The notes under the pieces are model-generated. The model had not been told where the DNA came from and made no database searches. It saw only the letters and a list, made by a program, of their open reading frames with translations. A DNA stretch of 64,000 bases. Origin: Actinomucor elegans. Taxonomy: Eukaryota; Mucoromycota; Mucoromycetes; Mucorales; Mucoraceae. Below are positions 1-10,834 of the stretch, piece by piece (position 1 is the first letter of the stretch; each line of letters starts with the position of its first letter). The translations under genes were made by a program, and so were the position numbers. Location of the stretch: positions 2,542,001-2,606,000 of the forward strand of contig JAMSLZ010000004.1 in assembly GCA_026027325.1 (NCBI GenBank), given 5' to 3'.

Positions 1-1496
1 TCTCGTAGAAGAAGTTGATAGCTTGCTACTTGATGATCGAGTGCTCTCAGTTGAAGAGTGATTTGTACTTGTGGGCTTTTCCTCGGTGGTAGACTTCGTA
101 GTACTAGACGGCTTTGCAGTCTCGGTTGAAGAATGATTAGTACCTGTAGGCTTTTCCTCAGTGGTAGATTTTGTAGCGCTAGACTTTGTAGTGCTAGACG
201 ATTGAGTATTCCTTGTGCTTGAAGGCTTTTCAGTGGTAAATCTTGAACTGCTTGATGATTGAATAGGCGAGTTTGATAACTTTGTACTCGTTGATTCAGT
301 TGTATGCTTCGAGCTGCTTGAAGTACGAGTAATCTTGGTGGAAGAATATCGTGAAGACGTAGACGATGAGCTACTATGTGATGTCTTGTTGGTAGACGTA
401 TTTCTTGTTGTTGTAGATTTACTTGAAGAGCGTGTAGGAATGATATTGTGATCTGAACTAGTAGCAGTAGTATCCTTTGATCCAGTAGCTTTAACAGTGG
501 GTTTCACTGTTGATCGTGAAGTTGAGTGTGTACTGCTTTTATCACTGGCGATACTAGTTGGATCATGGTCAGAAGAAGTACTATGATTCTTGCGAGTGCC
601 TATGGTAGTACTCGATCTAATTGATGCTTTGGTGCTTTGATGCGTTGTAGTAGTTTTAGTTGTACTGTTAGAGGTTGTTACTTTGGATGAGGAAGATGCT
701 GACTTTGTAGAATGGCTTGTGCTCTTGCCTTTATGTTCAGAAGTCGAGCGTGCGGAAGACGTAGTCGGTTTAATATGTTTTGAGGACGTCGTAGTGGTGA
801 CAGATTTGGACTTTGTGACTGTAGATGTATGACGAGAAGTAGGCTTTTTGTCGGTTATTGAAGTTTGGTGAGAGGTACCTGCATGTATGATATATTAGGT
901 GATTAGGCTCTCTTAAGATTATTATTTATTGTTACATACGAGATGAAGAAGTCTTCTCTTTCACAGTATGAGAAGAGGTACTAGCATCTTTGGTTTGGGT
1001 CACTTTGTTTGTGGTTGATTTAGAAGATGTCTCAGATGCTGGTTGCAGAAAGTATTAATACCTTTGCACGCGTAATACTCCTATTAGACATAAACTGTAC
1101 CTGAGCGCGTGCTAGTAGTGGGGTGATCTTCTTTCTTGGTGGTTGTGGCGGATCTAGACTTGCTATCAGATGAAACGGGCGTCGTTACACGGCTAGTTTC
1201 TTTCTTCTTCGCTGATTCATCGTCTTCCGGTGTAACATCTTCCTTTCCATTGGCAGAAATCTCTACCAGCGCTTCTCTCTTTTCGAATACACTGTTAATT
1301 AACGGCAATCTGCTAATTGGGTCTAGTGTCGTTTTCATTGTTTCTTTGATATCGATCTGTTTTTTTTTTTAGTTGATTGTTTCTTTTTATAACCGTATAA
1401 ACTTACAGCATTATCAGCAGTGACAGTATTTAATGTCATAAAGAACAGTAATGCATACAAGCATATTGTAATGCGTAAAAATACATGTGTATTCAT
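1..1496 (-). CDS. Secreted Ser/Thr-rich (mucin-like) protein, C-terminus beyond window
   Basis: Predicted exons on the minus strand: 1407-1496, 1101-1356, 940-1038 and 1-878 (open at the window edge). Frame is kept across introns with GTAAGT, GTACAG and GTATGT donors. The first 30-codon exon encodes a classic signal peptide (MNTHVF, then a hydrophobic run ending near TVTA-D), which the second exon alone would hide. The rest is overwhelmingly Ser/Thr/Lys with no globular domain. Near the window edge about 24 residues are tandemly duplicated (units containing TTEEKPTGTNHSSTE and TTEEKPTSTNHSSTE). Such low-complexity segments are typical of O-mannosylated fungal cell-wall proteins or of linkers in secreted hydrolases. 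A catalytic or GPI-anchor region could lie beyond position 1, so function is not assigned. Confidence 0.75.
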
Positions 1497-2107
1497 TTAC
1501 ATTCGTTTTCTTATTCGTAAAATGGTCTAGTCTATAGTACAAAGAGAAGAGAAGAAAAGAAAGAAAGCGAAAGAAAGCAAGGGAGCGCTATATATTTATG
1601 TTCTTGACAGCTATAAGCCAATAAATATATATACATTTATTGTGTGTTACCTTCAAGGACATGATAACAGGCAAAAGCCATCGTTTTTACACGTTACAGA
1701 ACATGTTGATGTGTCAAAAAAGGTCTTTAATAGCCTATTGAAAGTCTTTGAGAATACGTAGAGGAAGAAAGATACGCCTGACTAAACGTGTAAAGAAATA
1801 ATGCCCATTTTTACTTGATTAACATCTATTTAAAACCATCAATAAAAGCAATTAATTACCAAAGGGTTTTTCCGCACAGAGTTACACCAACTACAATCAA
1901 TGCTGCATTGTTCTGTGGAGTAAGAGAAGACTTTACCAAGTTAACTGCGAAGAAATCAATAACAAAAGGGCTTATCCTGACGCAGCAAGCAAATAATGAA
2001 AATCCATTTTAAACTATTATCCCAGTGCATGTGATGTTCCCGGGTCTTATTAGTCTTGGTTTCGCCAAACCTTTTTGTTTTCTTCTTTTTCATTTTTTTT
2101 CCATAAT
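1497..2107. other. Divergent intergenic region (secreted protein / Rab GTPase promoters)
   Basis: About 610 bases separate two divergently transcribed genes. It holds purine-rich stretches (about 1540-1590) and a pyrimidine-rich leader just before the Rab start. A 65-codon open frame at 1815-2012 resembles nothing known and has no coding-like composition. No other feature is supported. Confidence 0.5.
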
Positions 2108-2813
2108 ATGCAAGAAGAGGAAAGTTCGTATGATTATGTGTTTAAACTAGTGATAGTCGGTGACTCAGGTGTAGGTAAAACGAACTTATTGGGCCGATTT
2201 GTCAATGATAGCTTTGATTTTGCTTCAAAAAGCACAATTGGTTTGGATTTAACAATTAAAAATATGGTAATCAAAAAGAAAAGAGTCCGAGTTCAAATAT
2301 GGGATACAGCAGGACAAGAAAGATATAGATCCATCACGAAAAGGTAAGCCATCAAGTTATCCTTTAAAGCAAGTATATCGAGAAGCGCGTTGTATTAGAT
2401 ATTACCGTGGAGCAGTAGGCGCTTTACTTGTATATGATATCACAAAAAGAGACTCATATACCAATATCGGTCGATGGCTGAATGAACTCAAGATCAATGA
2501 AGCTCATCCTGAAAGTGTCATCATGTTGATTGGAAATAAATCGGATTTAGAAGCGAAAAGGGAAGTGGCTCAACAAGAGGCTACCAATTACGCACAAGAG
2601 AATAATCTCATGTTTATGGAAACGAGTGCCCTGGAGAGTATCAATGTAGAACAAGCTTTCGAGACTCTGATTCATAATATATTTGATAAATTATCGAGCA
2701 AACTAACAACCATGGATGATAAACGAGCTGAAATCATGAAAGGACAAGCAATTCAATTAACTGCACCTATTGAGAATAACAAGAAATCGACTAATAATTC
2801 GTGTGCATGTTGA
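2108..2813 (+). CDS. Rab11/Ypt31-type small GTPase
   Basis: Two exons, 2108-2343 and 2399-2813 (55-nt intron, phase 2), give a protein of about 216 aa. All G motifs are visible: P-loop GDSGVGKT (about residue 17), switch I Thr in STIG, WDTAGQERYR, GNKSDL and ETSAL. The segment YYRGAVGALLVYDI is diagnostic of the Rab11/Ypt31 branch. The C-terminus ends CAC, a dual geranylgeranylation motif, so the protein should be membrane-anchored by Rab geranylgeranyl transferase. Family role: trans-Golgi and recycling-endosome traffic, which supports polarised hyphal growth. The start was chosen at MQEEESSYDY because a GTPase fold begins right after it; the upstream frame has no ATG. The effector-region sequence (TIGLDLTIKN) deviates from canonical Rab11, so it could be a diverged paralogue. 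Confidence 0.93.
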
Positions 2814-3099
2814 TCTACTACTACATATCCAAATACCCCGTATCACTTATTGTATATCAAATAAATAAGCAATATATCATTGAATTGAGAGTATCCGAGG
2901 TGGCAATTATACAAAAGAAAAATGCTAATGATATCCATAAAACACAGTACAATGGTACACGGGTTTCAGACACAATAATCATTGTATTTTATTCTCAAAT
3001 TCTTTAGCTAAGCATATAGAAGTTTGGGATACTGGGCTTTAATCAGCACAAAGGGTGAAAATGAAACAAGTTCAATTACTAAAATCTGCTCTTTAATAA

Positions 3100-3690
3100 A
3101 TGCCCTCTAATAGATCCAGCAGTTTCTTCTGAGTCTGGAATACATAGCACGTGCAACATTAAGCCGGGATCAGTTGAGAATTCTAGACCATACAAAACGA
3201 TTATCATCTACATTATATTATTGATGAATATAATATATCACCTGTACCTGATAAACAATAGTTGTAATTTATTGAGTAGTTGTTTCTGGTCGTGCATCAT
3301 CAATCAGATGTGATATTAAACTGAAATCGGCCAATAAATCATTAAGCCTAGTTAGCATGGAATTATGTGTAATGATTTCATTCTGCATTTCATTACTGAC
3401 AATTGAAACACGCTAATTATGCTTCAGTTAAACAAAATAATAAAATAGATGTAATAACTCATTCTAAGTAGGGACTATCCATCCAATGTGACATTGAACT
3501 GGGAACAATTGAAGGATTTATCGAACTATCCATCTACTGTAATTGAATATAAGTAATGCATTGTCTTTCGTTACAGCAGCACATATTCACTGTACTTTGG
3601 TGAAATAACAGTTATAATAGTTACAGGAGCTCATTTTGGACTTAAACTAATTATCGGATGTTATCTTAAATAAGGATAAATCTTGAAATG
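3100..3690 (-). repeat. Dispersed family A: four head-to-tail units
   Basis: Read on the minus strand, cores occur near 3105-3170, 3295-3345, 3437-3510 and 3617-3685, spaced about 157-182 bases. Each resembles the family core CCAATGTCGCATCTGAT followed about 10 bases later by TTCAGAATGAACTGCTGCAT and an AT-rich tail. Copies are heavily mutated (for example TTCAATGTCACATTGGAT; AAGATAACATCCGATAATTAG) yet keep the order and spacing of the two blocks. This is the largest array of the family in the window. Confidence 0.7.
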
Positions 3691-4189
3691 TGAAAATGGT
3701 AAATATGGGATTATTACTCTGGTTCTTGAAACTTGTCTGTTATAATACTTTCGGGTATACCTGATAATATGTAACAGAATTAGCTCGAGCTCAGTCTTTT
3801 TTGACGTTCTCTTCATTGTTACAGGCTGTTATTGTTTGCTTCTCATTTCCTTTTAAATATGGCCAGCCACTGCAACGACTTTATATATTCAAAGAATAGA
3901 TCGAAACTATGTCTTGAAATCAATCCTGAATTAAATGGAGTTGTTGGGAGCTGCAATTCAACCCAAATGATAAAGTTTTTGTGAAATGAGAATTATTAGA
4001 CGCTTTATTTGATTACAAAAAATGAGATCACCAATGCCATTAACTCCAAAACTTGAGGAATTGGTACTATTGTGAGCGAAAAGTGTAGTATTAAGGTTTG
4101 AAATCAAATCAATACTTAGTTAAAAATATGCGTTATCTACAAGTGTCGTATCAATGGGATATTTAAATAGCAAAAGTATCATATAAGAG

Positions 4190-4330
4190 AATAAAAGAAA
4201 GCCTTTTTTATGAGCTTGTTATAATTCTAACTTCTGGTCCTATATTGCCATTGAAGAGAATGCATTGTATATGCTATTGTATTCGTTGAAGAATAGATTG
4301 AACCAGCTTTATACATGATTTCCTGATAAT
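4190..4330 (+). repeat. Dispersed family B fragment
   Basis: Shares CATTGAAGAGAATGCATTGT and a following TATGCTATTGTATTC with the segment at about 49312-49400 (CATTGAAGAGAATGTATTGT, TATGCTACTGCATTT). Weaker similarity extends on both sides (CTTGTTAT before, CTTTATACAT after). Probably the remains of an old transposon. Confidence 0.55.
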
Positions 4331-5213
4331 GCAGATGATGGTATCCTTTAACTCTACGCTTTACTACAATAAATTGGACCTCTTGCATAATTAATCCAAT
4401 TAGACATTACTGATGCTGTATATCGAATGAAATAGCAAGCACACAATGATCAGGACGACGCATTATTTTCCTTAGATTTGAGAACTAGACTAGCCTCCGT
4501 GAATACCACTTGATATCGCAGTTTATATTAGAAAGCAAACGTAATCATATACGCTTAGTTTTTATAAAGACAAACGTCAATAATAATGTTGGCAAAGAAT
4601 GATGACATTGATTAAGTACAATGAATTATCTGTATTTCAGCGTCTAATTTAAGTAGTAAAGCAATTTTTTCTTATGTATCGAAGATTGATTTTGTTTTGA
4701 AGCATCTATCAAACAATCAAAGCATTAATTCTTTTGCGACTATTATATTTTGTATATTTATTCCCATTAGCTTCTGCAGTTTTCAGCACTCTTTTTCTGT
4801 AATCTCCAGCATGGTAAATAATAGAAATAAAAAAAGAAGTCTCATTTATTCAGCTTACTTTTCTATAAATTATCTTTAAATAGTATATATTTCTCATCAT
4901 TTCTAATAAACATAGCATTTTTATACATGTAGTCCTTAAGCTTAAATAATAAGGCTTTATCACAATGCCATATTTTTGTCGATAAATATGGTAATATTAA
5001 CCAAAGCCATCCTTGTATAACGACATTTGTGTAACTTATAGGTGATATGTTGCAGGGGAAGCTATCAAAACTTTTGATGTACTTCTTTACCTCTATGTTA
5101 CTCTTCTTTCTTTTTTTCTTTGTTAAAAAAAGGGGTATAATAACTTTTCGGAAGAAACTGCTGAAATTAACGCTGCGGCTGTAGAAATTACTACAAAATA
5201 GCCGCAAAAAAAG

Positions 5214-5221
5214 TATAAATA
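5214..5221 (+). promoter_or_regulatory. TATA element with pyrimidine-rich initiator region
   Basis: TATAAATA followed by GGGCCCC and a run of CTTTCACTTTCAC repeats looks like a strong fungal core promoter. About 330 bases downstream an ATG (5545) begins a tiny first-exon candidate, ATGTCAG followed by GTAAAA. No recognisable downstream coding sequence follows, so the gene is either unrecognised and short, or decayed. Confidence 0.35.
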
Positions 5222-6339
5222 GGGCCCCATTTTCCCTCTCACTTTCACTTTCACTTTTTTCATAAAAAAAAAAGAACAGATCCTTTGATCAGATTGATTG
5301 TCTGAAATGAGAAATTATTATTAGTGTTGGCTGACTCCTTTCATTATTGAATTTATTAAGTCAATAAACTGGTCAGGAAATCATTTTGCTTTCTTGCGCC
5401 CTTTTTAATGTAGAGAAGGTGAAATCTGCTTTTCTTGTCTTTAAAGAAAGGAAAGATACTTTATTTTTTATTTATTTAACTAAATAATAACATATAACTC
5501 TATCCCATTCAGCGTTTTGCGCTTTTTTCTTTAGAGTGGTCAAGATGTCAGGTAAAATAGAATATTTTTAATCAGAGTGTTCCAATCAATTCGAGCAAAT
5601 GTTCAGTTTATTTTTTCACTTAGATTGTCAAGAAAATTCTTAGGTAATATCTCCATTTATTAGTTTAAGTAAATTCCAATTGAATGAGTTTTTTAGTTAT
5701 TATTTTACATCATTATTAAGGCCTATGGCACCAATATATACTCTTTAATGACAATTATAATGGATCCAAGAATTTATTTTTAACATAAAGTACTAATTAG
5801 AAGCAACTTTAAGCCGAGATCTGTTGGCAAATCTTACAAATCAATAAATAAAACAAATGTAATGCAGTAAATAAAATATACTGATTGTGCTCAAGTTAAT
5901 AAAAGTTGTAACAAGTAGGCACAATAATTTGTTCTGAGTATGACATATCAATTAGGTGTGGCGTTAAACCAAGATTGCACGAAAAATGTATGGGTCAATA
6001 GACCTCCTAGTACATGTGATAAAATGAATGAAATTTATTGTCGTATATTAATGTATTGTATGCAGACAATACTTGAGTTATATTATTATTACATTAAATT
6101 TAGCAGTGTACTGTGGTATGAACCACTCATCTAATGCGGTTAACAATCCGAGAATGATCGAATGAACAGAGGATAGTTATATAAGAAAAAGACATAACAA
6201 TACCTATTTCCAAAGCCTTTCTATTTGAAGAATTTATTCCAGAATGATAATAAACACTTCAAGTTGTATATATCTTCTACCTTACTTAGTCATTCCTAGT
6301 TTTGTTTGGTATTGTTATTGTTATTGCTACTGCTGCTAC

Positions 6340-6520
6340 TATATGACACATATAGCTATTGTTATATCATAATGGACAAGGGGTCTGCAATATTGTAGTA
6401 TTACTATACAATAATAATGTATGAGTGCTTTGTCTGCACGGTACCCTAAAATATATTCATAAATGCCACTCATATGGTCATTAGAGTGTTTAGAGATATA
6501 TCATATCAAAATTAATCTTG
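6340..6520 (+). repeat. Dispersed family B fragment
   Basis: Contains AGCTATTGTTATATCATAA, CTTTGTCTGCACGGTACC and an AT-rich continuation. These match in order the segment at 49400-49520 (TGCTATTGTTTATATAATAA, GCTTGTCTGCACAGTATC). Together with 4190-4330 it appears to be a separated piece of the same ancient element. Confidence 0.5.
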
Positions 6521-7873
6521 GTGATTTTTTTTTAAAAATATGATATTCGTTATTATGTGCCTCACTTAGGTATCACATAAGATAATGTGGAATAGGCAAC
6601 TACTTTTATACTTGTGTAGGCAAATGGGCTATATCTACCGTAATGTGATCTTGAAATCAGTAAAAGCTAGCTCGGCAATATATGTATTCTAATATCAATT
6701 GCCAAGTCCCTTTAATCGTTTAATGGCACTCAAGTTGGTTATGATATTCTTTCGATCAAGTCAATCCCAGTAAGGTTTAAAAATAGTAGCAGAATACTAT
6801 ATATCCTCTATTGAGGCCACCAAAGAAAAAGATCATGATGTAGTATGTAGGCAGATAAGAACGCAGCTAAATATTCATAGCGGTTGGTAGTGATCAAGAA
6901 TAAGAAAGTAAGTGGCGCACAGCTGTAAATGGGAGACTGCTACTATTAAAGAACAAGAAATTCAAAAACATATAGATCAGTATGATAATCTATTTTATTA
7001 GAATATCAACTGCATTAACCCTGTATATTAATTGAAGCTGCTGTCATCATTTGCTGGTAGATAACATACTATTATTAATGTTCATCACCCTTACAAAGCT
7101 TAAGCCTAAGCGGTTATATGTTACTGTCATGAAACGTGATTCTATAGTTCAGTTGGACTAGTTTTGAGCGGGCACAGTCAAATATGGAACGCTTTTGTTG
7201 CCTTTGAAAGAAACAGCTTTTTGTTGTTACGTATGTTAAATTTAAATCAGCCATTAATAGCACAAAATAGCTGATACAGAAATTAACCCTATGTAGGATA
7301 AAACTGTGCACATAGTGATGCAAAAGTTATTTGAAAACTTCTCCAGTTCATGATTTTCTACGATTAAATCTTCTCCCCCCCCCTCCCCTCCTCCGATTTA
7401 GGATATGTTTTCGAAATATAATCAGAGCCCGAATATTGTATGACCAATAGCATTTGTAGAAAAAGGTTTATACGCTATTAAATACAATATATAGGTGATG
7501 TTTGTCACTATGCATTAACAATGACGTTTCATATCTTCACAAATGCTACAGCGGTATGCGGAGTTAGAAATAAGCGCTCAGGCTCGTATCTAGAAATCTG
7601 TTCCGTTTACTAAATCTAGATCTTCAATAATGTCGATCTCAAGAGCCCAATGGCACATTTAACAAGCAATTTATACTAGGATCAAACAATGTATCTTTTA
7701 GGATCTTTATTTAATTGGGTTAAAATGAATATATTAAGTATTTCAATGATAAAAATGGGGGTATGTAGATGCTTGGTTCATTTGTTGTCTAATTCTAATT
7801 TTATGGATCATTCTACAATATTCCGCATTATTAGGCAATTCATCTAATATTCATCAATTAGTTATCATTTACT

Positions 7874-8531
7874 TTAATTATCAATAAAATTTATTTTACC
7901 TGCAGATATGATCTTGCCTATCACACCATAAATACGTTCGATATACCATCGATTTAAGCTGCCAATCAGTTCGAAATCTTGTCCTAATATCAATGTAGGG
8001 TCTAAAGAACCATCAGCGAGATATAGCTTGGAGTTGGATACCGATCCAGGAATTTGATTTGATTTTCCTGTATAAATATATAAGTCATTGAATCCACATG
8101 CCCACGTTTAGTTAATTACCTGATATAAAGTCGATCCATGCAGAAAACCATTTTTTTTCAACAATATGCATTGTGGATTGTCTATATTGATATTGATATA
8201 AACTAGACTCTATATGCTGTCTACCTTGAACTAAGTTCTTGTCTTGATGGGTTGCAGTAGCCAAGTAACCCACAATCTTTTTCATAATATAGATCTCGGT
8301 CTTAATACCTTGTTTCATTTGCGATGCAAAACCATCAAAGCCAATCTACAATAAACTGTCAAAAAGAAAATTCTTTTACTTTGTAACACATATTAAACCT
8401 TACAGCCTTTACACAAGAGTTGCACCATAACTCTAATGCGTGTAACGATGATAGTTTTAATACAATGGGATGATGATGGTTTGTGTCTGGTCCTATATAA
8501 TAAGGCATGAGCTTAATGAGATATTCTAAGC

Positions 8532-8572
<41 letters not shown>

Positions 8573-8918
8573 ATTCCTTACCAAGATAATCACAAGAAGG
8601 ATGTAAGCAAAGTATATCACTTCCATTGAAGGAGTGAGACCATAACTGTTGTTTCTTTTTCGATAGAGATTTACATGTGGAATGGCTTAAATGCGGACAC
8701 ATAGAGGATAAATCACCAGAATGATATAGCTGTTTCCATGTTATGCCTGGATCACAGTAATTGATACCCTTTAACCGACAAAGATCAAACCAGAAGTAAT
8801 CTTGTAAAGCATGGCGGTACAACTTGTTGCTGCATTGAATAAGTGATTGGGCTTGTTTACTAGTTAAGTTGGATATCACTTGAACAAGCAGTTCATAAGG
8901 TAGGTCTAGTAGTTGCAT
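7874..8918 (-). CDS. F-box protein with UBP-type zinc finger and DUSP-like domain
   Basis: Four exons (8582-8918, 8404-8525, 8120-8345, 7874-8067) encode 292 aa in a continuous frame. Residues about 1-45 form an F-box (LLDLPYELLVQVISNL...YFWFDLCR). Residues about 75-155 look like a zf-UBP domain: CPHL, a tryptophan, LCLHPSCDYLG, then HHPIVLKL...LELWCNSC. The C-terminal 90 residues resemble a DUSP domain (VEKKWFSAWIDFI, PGSVSNSKLYL, LILGQDFELI, WYIERIYG). In USP20/USP33 deubiquitinases the zf-UBP and DUSP domains flank a protease, but no protease Cys/His boxes are present here. Inferred role: SCF ubiquitin-ligase receptor able to sense ubiquitin. The F-box is clear; the other two domains are read by eye and need profile confirmation. 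It is divergent from Maf1. Confidence 0.8.
8532..8572. repeat. (TA)n(TG)n microsatellite inside intron 1 of the F-box gene
   Basis: A compound dinucleotide tract fills most of the 56-nt intron (8526-8581) between donor and acceptor. On the coding strand the TA part abuts the acceptor (TATAGCTTAG). Confidence 0.9.
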
Positions 8919-9124
8919 TGTTCTAATATAATGAAAAAAAAAAGTGTCAAAAAAAACAAACCCTTATATATGTGTATGCTATCTTATCTTGATCTAGAAA
9001 CATAAGGTGATTTATGCAAAGTGGTGTGTACATAGATCGCGCTAGGTTTGAGTCAGTCAGCTGATTTTCAGCTTTTGTTTTATACATCAATTTTTTCCCT
9101 TTCTTTCCTTCTTCTTTATCTCAG

Positions 9125-10001
9125 ATGAAATTTCTTGAAATAGACGCTTTGGAAATTATTAACGAGGTACTATGTTGGGAGAACGGTGAAGCTTCTATTA
9201 CAGGACGAGTAGAAGCTTATTCATGTAAGTATCGGTTATTGAATCCTATAGGACTTTGGTTTCAGATAACCGTCTTGTATAGGTAAATCAGCAGGAACAG
9301 ATAAGAAATTATTTAAACAGCTTGAACATCGATATGATACAATGGTATCTCCACCTGAAGACGATTTGATAGTATCTCCATTTGGTAAACTAAGTGAATC
9401 AGCACCTAGAAAGACATTCTTTTATTTGTTGGCTACTTTAAATGCTGCTTATCCAGAACATGACTTTAGCGATACGAAACCAGAGCAATTTGTCAAAGAG
9501 CGCTCTGTTGAATTAGTAGTGAATTCAATCAATACCACACTATTTAATCTAGGAAACGAATACATGGTGAATAAATACAGGTAAACTGCTACACCAGTTG
9601 TAATTTGGCGTATATCTGATCATTTTAGGCTTTGGGAAACCATTGATGAGCTGATAGACTTTGCTGATTGCGACGTATATAACTATCAACCTGAATTAGA
9701 TGATGATCCTAACGCAGACGAAGAAGGATACATGTAAGCAGATCGTCTCAAGTCTACAACACCGCTAATCATCATCCACAGCTGGTCGACCAATTACTTT
9801 TTCTTTAGCCGAAAACTGAAACGAATGGTGTTTTTTTCTTTAAAAAGCTCTAGGTAAAGAACGTAAATGAGTCCGATTGGCTACCAGTGCTAAAACCCAT
9901 TTATAAGTATACATGCACCCGTCAAAGAAGATGAAGATGAAGATGACAATGACATTGTGCGAGAAGATGACGACGAATTTGATATTACTATGGATGAGTA
10001 G
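9125..10001 (+). CDS. MAF1: Maf1, repressor of RNA polymerase III transcription
   Basis: Five exons (9125-9224, 9283-9580, 9629-9733, 9782-9853, 9908-10001) give 222 aa with frame preserved throughout. The N-terminus MKFLEIDALEIIN is the A-box of Maf1. The middle holds PRKTFFYLLATLNAAYPEHDFSD, the B-box region. The exon-4 stretch IWSTNYFFFSRKLKRMVFFS is the C-box. The tail is strongly acidic (EDEDEDDND..). Family role: in nutrient-rich cells it is phosphorylated and cytoplasmic; under stress it enters the nucleus and binds Pol III to stop tRNA and 5S synthesis. Exon 3 could read through to a stop after GYM, but that would delete the conserved C-box, so the GTAAGC donor at 9734 is preferred. 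A TGAGTCA lies at 9049-9055 between this gene and the F-box gene. Confidence 0.95.
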
Positions 10002-10834
10002 ATATGGGTTTTATCGTCTTTTATATTCGTTTGGTAAAATAAAAAATTTGCAGTAATAGCTTTTGATAGAGAATCGATTTTATTTGTTAGCTGAGATTAA
10101 AATAACCACAGCATACGTCAAAATCACAGAACCGCACCTAGGTTAACAATAAACAGAGCTCAGCAAATATTTTCCAAGAAAAATATAGAAAACAACACGT
10201 TCTTTCCAATGAGCCAACTTTTATAGTCCTACGTAGCCAATGTCAGGTGCTACAGTTGATTATACGCCGATAGTCGGGCATTGAAAGCGGAGATGAAACC
10301 GTCGATCATAACACCCAATTGAATTACGTCTGGGTCAACAACAACAGCAAGCCGAGATGAATCGATGGTTCCTGAACTAAACCTATACGAAAACATGGTA
10401 ATTTTTCTTAAATTGACATTATATCTTTATGGAGGACTCCTGGCAGCCGCAAAAGAAGAATACTTTTACTAACCGCGGAGCTTGAAATACTGCCCTAGTT
10501 ATCATAGTAACCTCACAAAACCGGGACTAGCACCACATTGAACCGAGATAGATTGATGGTTTCCGGGAAAAATAGACACAAAAACGCGCTCTTTCGAGTA
10601 AACTAATTTGTGCGGTCATACATCAACGTAGACAGGTGTTACAGAGCCAGGCATATACTACTGCTCCGATTTGTGTGCCTGAATGTTCCCGCCAATTCGA
10701 GGCCCTTGCCCCATCATTGAAAATAAAAAATAAAAAAGTTTTTTTACTTTTCGAACTCCACCTGACATCGTATATAACCAAAGCCATAAAGAAAATTTCT
10801 CTCTTTCTCTCTCTCTCTCTTCTTTATAATATAC
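10002..10834. other. Intergenic region upstream of the C2H2 gene
   Basis: Holds two diverged copies of an approximately 90-base segment (described separately) and ends with a (CT)n tract (about 10800-10822) that forms the likely 5' leader of the zinc-finger gene. Open frames on both strands here are not conserved-looking. Confidence 0.5.
10160..10650 (+). repeat. Diverged direct duplication upstream of the zinc-finger gene
   Basis: The segment at about 10165-10255 (TTTCCAAGAAAAATATAGA, then ACGTAGCCAATGTCAGGTGC) aligns with about 10558-10650 (TTTCCGGGAAAAATAGACA, then ACGTAGACAGGTGTTACAG). Phrases such as CCGAGATGAATCGATGGTT (about 10350) and CCGAGATAGATTGATGGTT (about 10543) also recur, spaced about 190 bases. 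Copies are old. Confidence 0.45.

Larger units (their letters stand above)
2814..7873. other. 5-kb gene-poor region with decayed repeats
   Basis: No conserved protein can be read on either strand. It contains a four-unit minus-strand array of a dispersed repeat (3100-3690), fragments of a second repeat shared with 49.2-49.5 kb (4190-4330 and 6340-6520), an isolated promoter-like TATA element (5214), and a C-rich tract near 7374-7395. Short open frames here are AT-rich and unsupported. Confidence 0.6.

Noticed and set aside
9629..9736. Maf1 ending after exon 3 (stop right after GYM)
   Set aside because: It would remove the conserved WSTNYFFFSRKLKRMVFFS box, and a good GTAAGC donor plus in-frame downstream exons exist.
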